DNA of 8,197 nt from an uncultured Pseudomonadota bacterium. Its GTDB lineage: Bacteria; Pseudomonadota; Gammaproteobacteria; Methylococcales; Methylomonadaceae. The stretch is taken from positions 1-8,197 of the forward strand of contig CAIUWU010000138.1 in the NCBI GenBank assembly GCA_903902945.1, in the 5' to 3' direction. The position numbers were made by a program, and so were the translations under genes. This document shows, one piece after another, positions 5,981-8,197 of this stretch (positions are counted from its first letter, which is position 1; each line of letters begins with the position of its first letter). The notes under the pieces were generated by a model, which saw nothing but the letters and a program-made list of their open reading frames with translations, was not told where the DNA came from and made no database searches.

Positions 5981-7267
5981 ATGATTAAAAGCCTACTATT
6001 TTCATTGCTGGTGTTCTGCGCCCTGGCCGCTAGTGTTGCTGACGCCGAAGTCCTGGACCGGATTGTTGCCGTTGTTGAAGACGATGTGATTCTCGAAGAC
6101 GAGCTGGAGCGGGAGCTGCATGCAATCGTTGGCAAATTGCGTGGCGGCAATGTTGCCATGCCACCTGACTATATCCTTCGTAAACAGGTATTAGAGCGGA
6201 TGATAGTCGACAAACTGCAAAAACAGCTGGCGGCTAAATCCGGGATTCAGATCAGCGACGAAATGCTGCGCAATTCGGTGGCTGAAATTGCCTCGCGGAA
6301 CGGACTTTCGGTCGATGCCTTTCGCGAAGAAATCGAACGTCAGGGCATCAGCTATAAAGCGTTTGAAGATAATCTGCGCAACGAAATTGCCATCAATCAA
6401 TTGCGTGGTCGCGAAATTGGCTCGCGGATCAAAGTCACCGATGCCGAAGTGGCGCATTTCCTGGAAACACAGGGCAAAGCCGGGGCCACTAACTCGCAGT
6501 TTCATTTGGGACATATTCTGATTGCTGTCTCGCAATCGGCTGAATCGACTGCCATTCAAAAAGCCTATCAAAAGGCTCAACAAGTGGTGGCTGATTTACG
6601 AGCCGGAAAAGATTTCAAGCAAATGGCTGTCAGTGTCTCTAATGACGACAATGCTTTAAAAGGCGGTGACTTGGGCTGGCGTAGCATAGGCCAGATTCCG
6701 ACTCTGTTTACTGATGTGGTTACCGGCATGAAGCAAGGTGAGGTATCTGATCCGATTCGCAGCCCGAGTGGTTATCACATTATTAAAGTGCTCGAATTAG
6801 AAGACAGCGGCCATCATGTGATTACCAAAACCAAAGTCCGGCATATTTTGGTGAAAACCAATGAACTGGTCGATGACGAAGAAGCGCGTAAGCGTTTGTT
6901 GGCTTTGCGGGAACGGATAGTCGATGGTGATGATTTTACCGCACTGGCCCGCGCCCATTCTGACGATAAAGGTTCGGCGGTGAATGGCGGTTCATTGGAT
7001 TGGGTAACGCCTGGCGCCTTGGTGCCACCGTTTGAAGAGGCCATGAACAAACTGAACATCAACGAGCTGAGCCAGCCGGTGCAGACTCAGTTTGGCTGGC
7101 ATTTGATTCAAGTGCTGGGGCGGGAAAGTCAGGACAACAGCGATCAATTCAAAAAAGATAAAGTCCGCGATGAAATTCGTAAGCGCAAAATCGAAGAGGA
7201 AACCGAGCTCTGGCTGAGAAGGTTGCGCGATGAAGCCTATGTCGAAATCGATCAGGACAAATTCTAA
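5981..7267 (+). CDS. surA: Periplasmic chaperone and peptidyl-prolyl isomerase SurA
   Basis: Binds unfolded outer-membrane proteins in the periplasm and escorts them to the Bam complex; LptD is a well-known client. The 428 residues equal the E. coli length. A signal peptide spans about 1-22 (hydrophobic core L-L-F-S-L-L-V-F, cleavage near A-D-A before E-V-L-D-R-I). The SurA N-domain (about 23-165) starts with the typical D-R-I-V-A-V-V-E-D-D-V-I. Two parvulin domains follow: P1 about 173-272 (F-H-L-G-H-I-L-I, G-G-D-L-G-W, G-Y-H-I-I-K-V) and P2 about 284-382 (V-R-H-I-L-V-K, GGSLDWV-PG, G-W-H-L-I-Q-V). The C-terminal helix rich in K, R and E (390-418) packs on the N-domain in the family. The ATG at 5981 was chosen because it has an AGGG box just upstream and gives a proper signal peptide; an upstream in-frame ATG at 5909 would bury that peptide and overlap lptD. 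It is co-transcribed with lptD and abuts the next gene with no spacer. Confidence 0.96.
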   Translation: MIKSLLFSLLVFCALAASVADAEVLDRIVAVVEDDVILEDELERELHAIVGKLRGGNVAMPPDYILRKQVLERMIVDKLQKQLAAKSGIQISDEMLRNSVAEIASRNGLSVDAFREEIERQGISYKAFEDNLRNEIAINQLRGREIGSRIKVTDAEVAHFLETQGKAGATNSQFHLGHILIAVSQSAESTAIQKAYQKAQQVVADLRAGKDFKQMAVSVSNDDNALKGGDLGWRSIGQIPTLFTDVVTGMKQGEVSDPIRSPSGYHIIKVLELEDSGHHVITKTKVRHILVKTNELVDDEEARKRLLALRERIVDGDDFTALARAHSDDKGSAVNGGSLDWVTPGALVPPFEEAMNKLNINELSQPVQTQFGWHLIQVLGRESQDNSDQFKKDKVRDEIRKRKIEEETELWLRRLRDEAYVEIDQDKF

Positions 7268-7786
7268 ATGCAGCCGCATGCCGAATCGAATCCGGACTCA
7301 GTTGCCCATCACGCCTTGCTGCAACAGATAAGGCAGCTTGTTGAAACTGAAGCACTGACCTTGCAGCGGGAAATGCTGGCAAACTGGGCGGCACAGTTGC
7401 AAATCGAGCCGATTGACTGTGCTGCCGCCTTGTTGCTGCTGACCGAGACCCGCTTGCCGAAACCGGATAAAACGGTGTTGCCGGCGCCCGATTCTCAAAA
7501 TAAGATCCGACGCAACCATAATCGTCTGGTGCGTTACCGACTGGATGTCGGTAGCCAGCATCAAATCAGTCGCGAGCAAATTCAGGCGCTACTGATTGCA
7601 GAGTCCGGTGTCGATAAAAAGCGCATTGGCCGGATCGATATTCGTCACAACCATACCCTGGTAGAGCTGCCTGACGGCATGCCTGCCGATATCTTTCAAA
7701 TACTGTTTGAAACCACGCTGGCAGACAGGAAACTGGCTATAAAACGCATCAAATCGAATCGGCGTTTTAAGTCCAGGGACAGTTAA
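7268..7786 (+). CDS. Free-standing DbpA-type RNA-binding domain protein, no helicase core
   Basis: The 172 residues have no close named match that I recognise. Residues about 86-159 resemble the C-terminal RNA-binding (RRM-like) domain of DEAD-box helicases DbpA and DeaD/CsdA: L-V-R-Y-R-L-D-V-G (87-95), I-G-R-I-D-I (120-125), V-E-L-P-D-G-M-P (132-139), then D-I-F-Q and a closing strand R-K-L-A-I. Residues 34-60 (R-E-M-L-A-N-W-A-A-Q-L then D-C-A-A-A-L-L-L-L) resemble the helical segment that precedes this domain in DeaD proteins. No RecA-like helicase motif (DEAD, SAT, HRxGR) is present. The tail is basic (K-R-I-K-S-N-R-R-F-K-S-R). An RNA-binding role, perhaps on rRNA, is therefore inferred; no enzymatic activity is indicated. 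Its ATG follows the surA stop directly (TAA-ATG), with AGGA at 7254-7257 as ribosome binding site, so it is probably the last gene of the lptD-surA operon. The domain call is fairly sure; the function is unknown. Confidence 0.83.
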   Translation: MQPHAESNPDSVAHHALLQQIRQLVETEALTLQREMLANWAAQLQIEPIDCAAALLLLTETRLPKPDKTVLPAPDSQNKIRRNHNRLVRYRLDVGSQHQISREQIQALLIAESGVDKKRIGRIDIRHNHTLVELPDGMPADIFQILFETTLADRKLAIKRIKSNRRFKSRDS

Positions 7787-7806
7787 GCCAGACACACACC
7801 AATCAC

Positions 7807-7836
7807 CCCGGTTTGTATCGGTACCAACGATCCGGG
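7807..7836. other. Imperfect hairpin between the DbpA-like gene and rnd
   Basis: CCCGG (7807-7811) can pair with CCGGG (7832-7836), and ATCG (7817-7820) with CGAT (7828-7831), leaving a TTTGT bulge and a 7-base loop. It starts 21 bases after the stop of the DbpA-like gene. No T run follows, so it is at best a weak or Rho-assisted end of the operon. The remainder of the 121-base gap shows no clear promoter to me. Confidence 0.25.
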
Positions 7837-7907
7837 ACTTAGCTGATTGAAAACTTGCCAACAACAGTCGATTTGCCTTCCGGCTTTCACCGTTTACTTC
7901 AATAACT

Positions 7908-8197
7908 ATGAATATTCAATACATTGATCAAGCCGAGCAATTGCCGGCACTTTGTCAGTTAATTAGTCAGGAACCCTGGATTGCGCTGGATACCGAGTTC
8001 TTGCGCGAAAAAACCTACTATCCAAAATTCTGTCTGTTACAGATAGCCGCGCCAGGCTGGGTAGCTTGTGTCGACCCCTTGGCGATTGACGATTTGAAGC
8101 CTTTGCTGGCGGCCATCTATAACCCCGATATCACCAAAGTGCTGCATTCTTGTCGTCAGGATCTGGAGATTTTTTATCAGCTGACCGGTGCAATTCC
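7908..8197 (+). CDS. rnd: Ribonuclease D, N-terminal part (3' end outside window)
   Basis: 3'-5' exoribonuclease of the DEDD family that trims tRNA precursors and other structured RNAs. The first 96 codons are present and the frame is open to the edge. The catalytic Exo I motif is W-I-A-L-D-T-E-F (24-31, metal ligands D28 and E30), followed by F-L-R-E-K-T-Y-Y-P-K-F-C-L-L-Q-I, the hallmark of RNase D. Exo II begins in V-L-H-S-C-R-Q-D-L-E-I-F (78-89) with the catalytic D85. The Exo III and HRDC domains would lie beyond the window. The ATG at 7908 is placed just right for the family N-terminus (M-N-I-Q-Y-I-D), but no Shine-Dalgarno precedes it. It lies 121 bases after the DbpA-like gene on the same strand and may have its own promoter. 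Confidence 0.93.
   Translation, partial: MNIQYIDQAEQLPALCQLISQEPWIALDTEFLREKTYYPKFCLLQIAAPGWVACVDPLAIDDLKPLLAAIYNPDITKVLHSCRQDLEIFYQLTGAI

Noticed and set aside
6191..6583. Open frame of about 130 codons on the minus strand inside surA
   Set aside because: Antisense to the SurA N-domain and first parvulin domain; no family features and no ribosome binding site context.
7149..7579. Minus-strand open frames across the surA end and the DbpA-like gene
   Set aside because: Both are antisense to better supported genes and show no domain or start signal.
1..8197. Mobile element, phage, CRISPR or defence system
   Set aside because: No transposase, integrase, direct repeat array or target duplication was seen; gene content and base composition are those of core chromosome.

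Overview
The window holds ordinary chromosomal housekeeping DNA of a Gram-negative gammaproteobacterium. The evidence is the amgK-murU pair placed divergently from lptD-surA (the cell-wall recycling route known from Pseudomonas), an LptD with the vicinal Cys pair, a type IVa pilin and RNase D. Base composition is mid-range and similar across all genes. A methylotroph or methanotroph (Methylococcales-like) is only a guess. I see no mobile element, CRISPR array, tRNA, rRNA or phage gene, and no gene-free stretch over 300 bases.

Layout, left to right. Positions 1-394 hold the C-terminal end of prolyl-tRNA synthetase (proS, +). A strong bidirectional terminator (415-442) separates it from a 56-residue rubredoxin gene on the minus strand (456-626). 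A 165-base gap carries the outward promoters of rubredoxin and of a type IV pilin gene (792-1253, +). The pilin converges, over a GC-rich hairpin, on the minus-strand pair amgK-murU (2970-1304), which overlaps by 4 bases. A 96-base divergent promoter region (2971-3066) then leads into the plus-strand cluster lptD (3067-5970), surA (5981-7267) and a 172-residue protein with a DbpA-type RNA-binding domain (7268-7786). RNase D (rnd) starts at 7908 and runs off the right edge.

Functionally the centre is about the envelope. AmgK and MurU turn recovered N-acetylmuramic acid into UDP-MurNAc. LptD is the outer-membrane LPS translocon. SurA is the periplasmic chaperone that delivers beta-barrels, LptD included, to the Bam complex. 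The last two genes concern RNA: a helicase-type RNA-binding domain with no helicase attached, and a 3'-5' exoribonuclease.

No wholly new system is evident. The points most worth a second look are the free-standing DbpA-like protein fused in operon fashion to surA where pdxA would often be, the long LptD N-terminal extension with a duplicated W-N-C...W-x-C motif, an atypical rubredoxin C-terminus, and a mismatch in proS at the extreme left edge.
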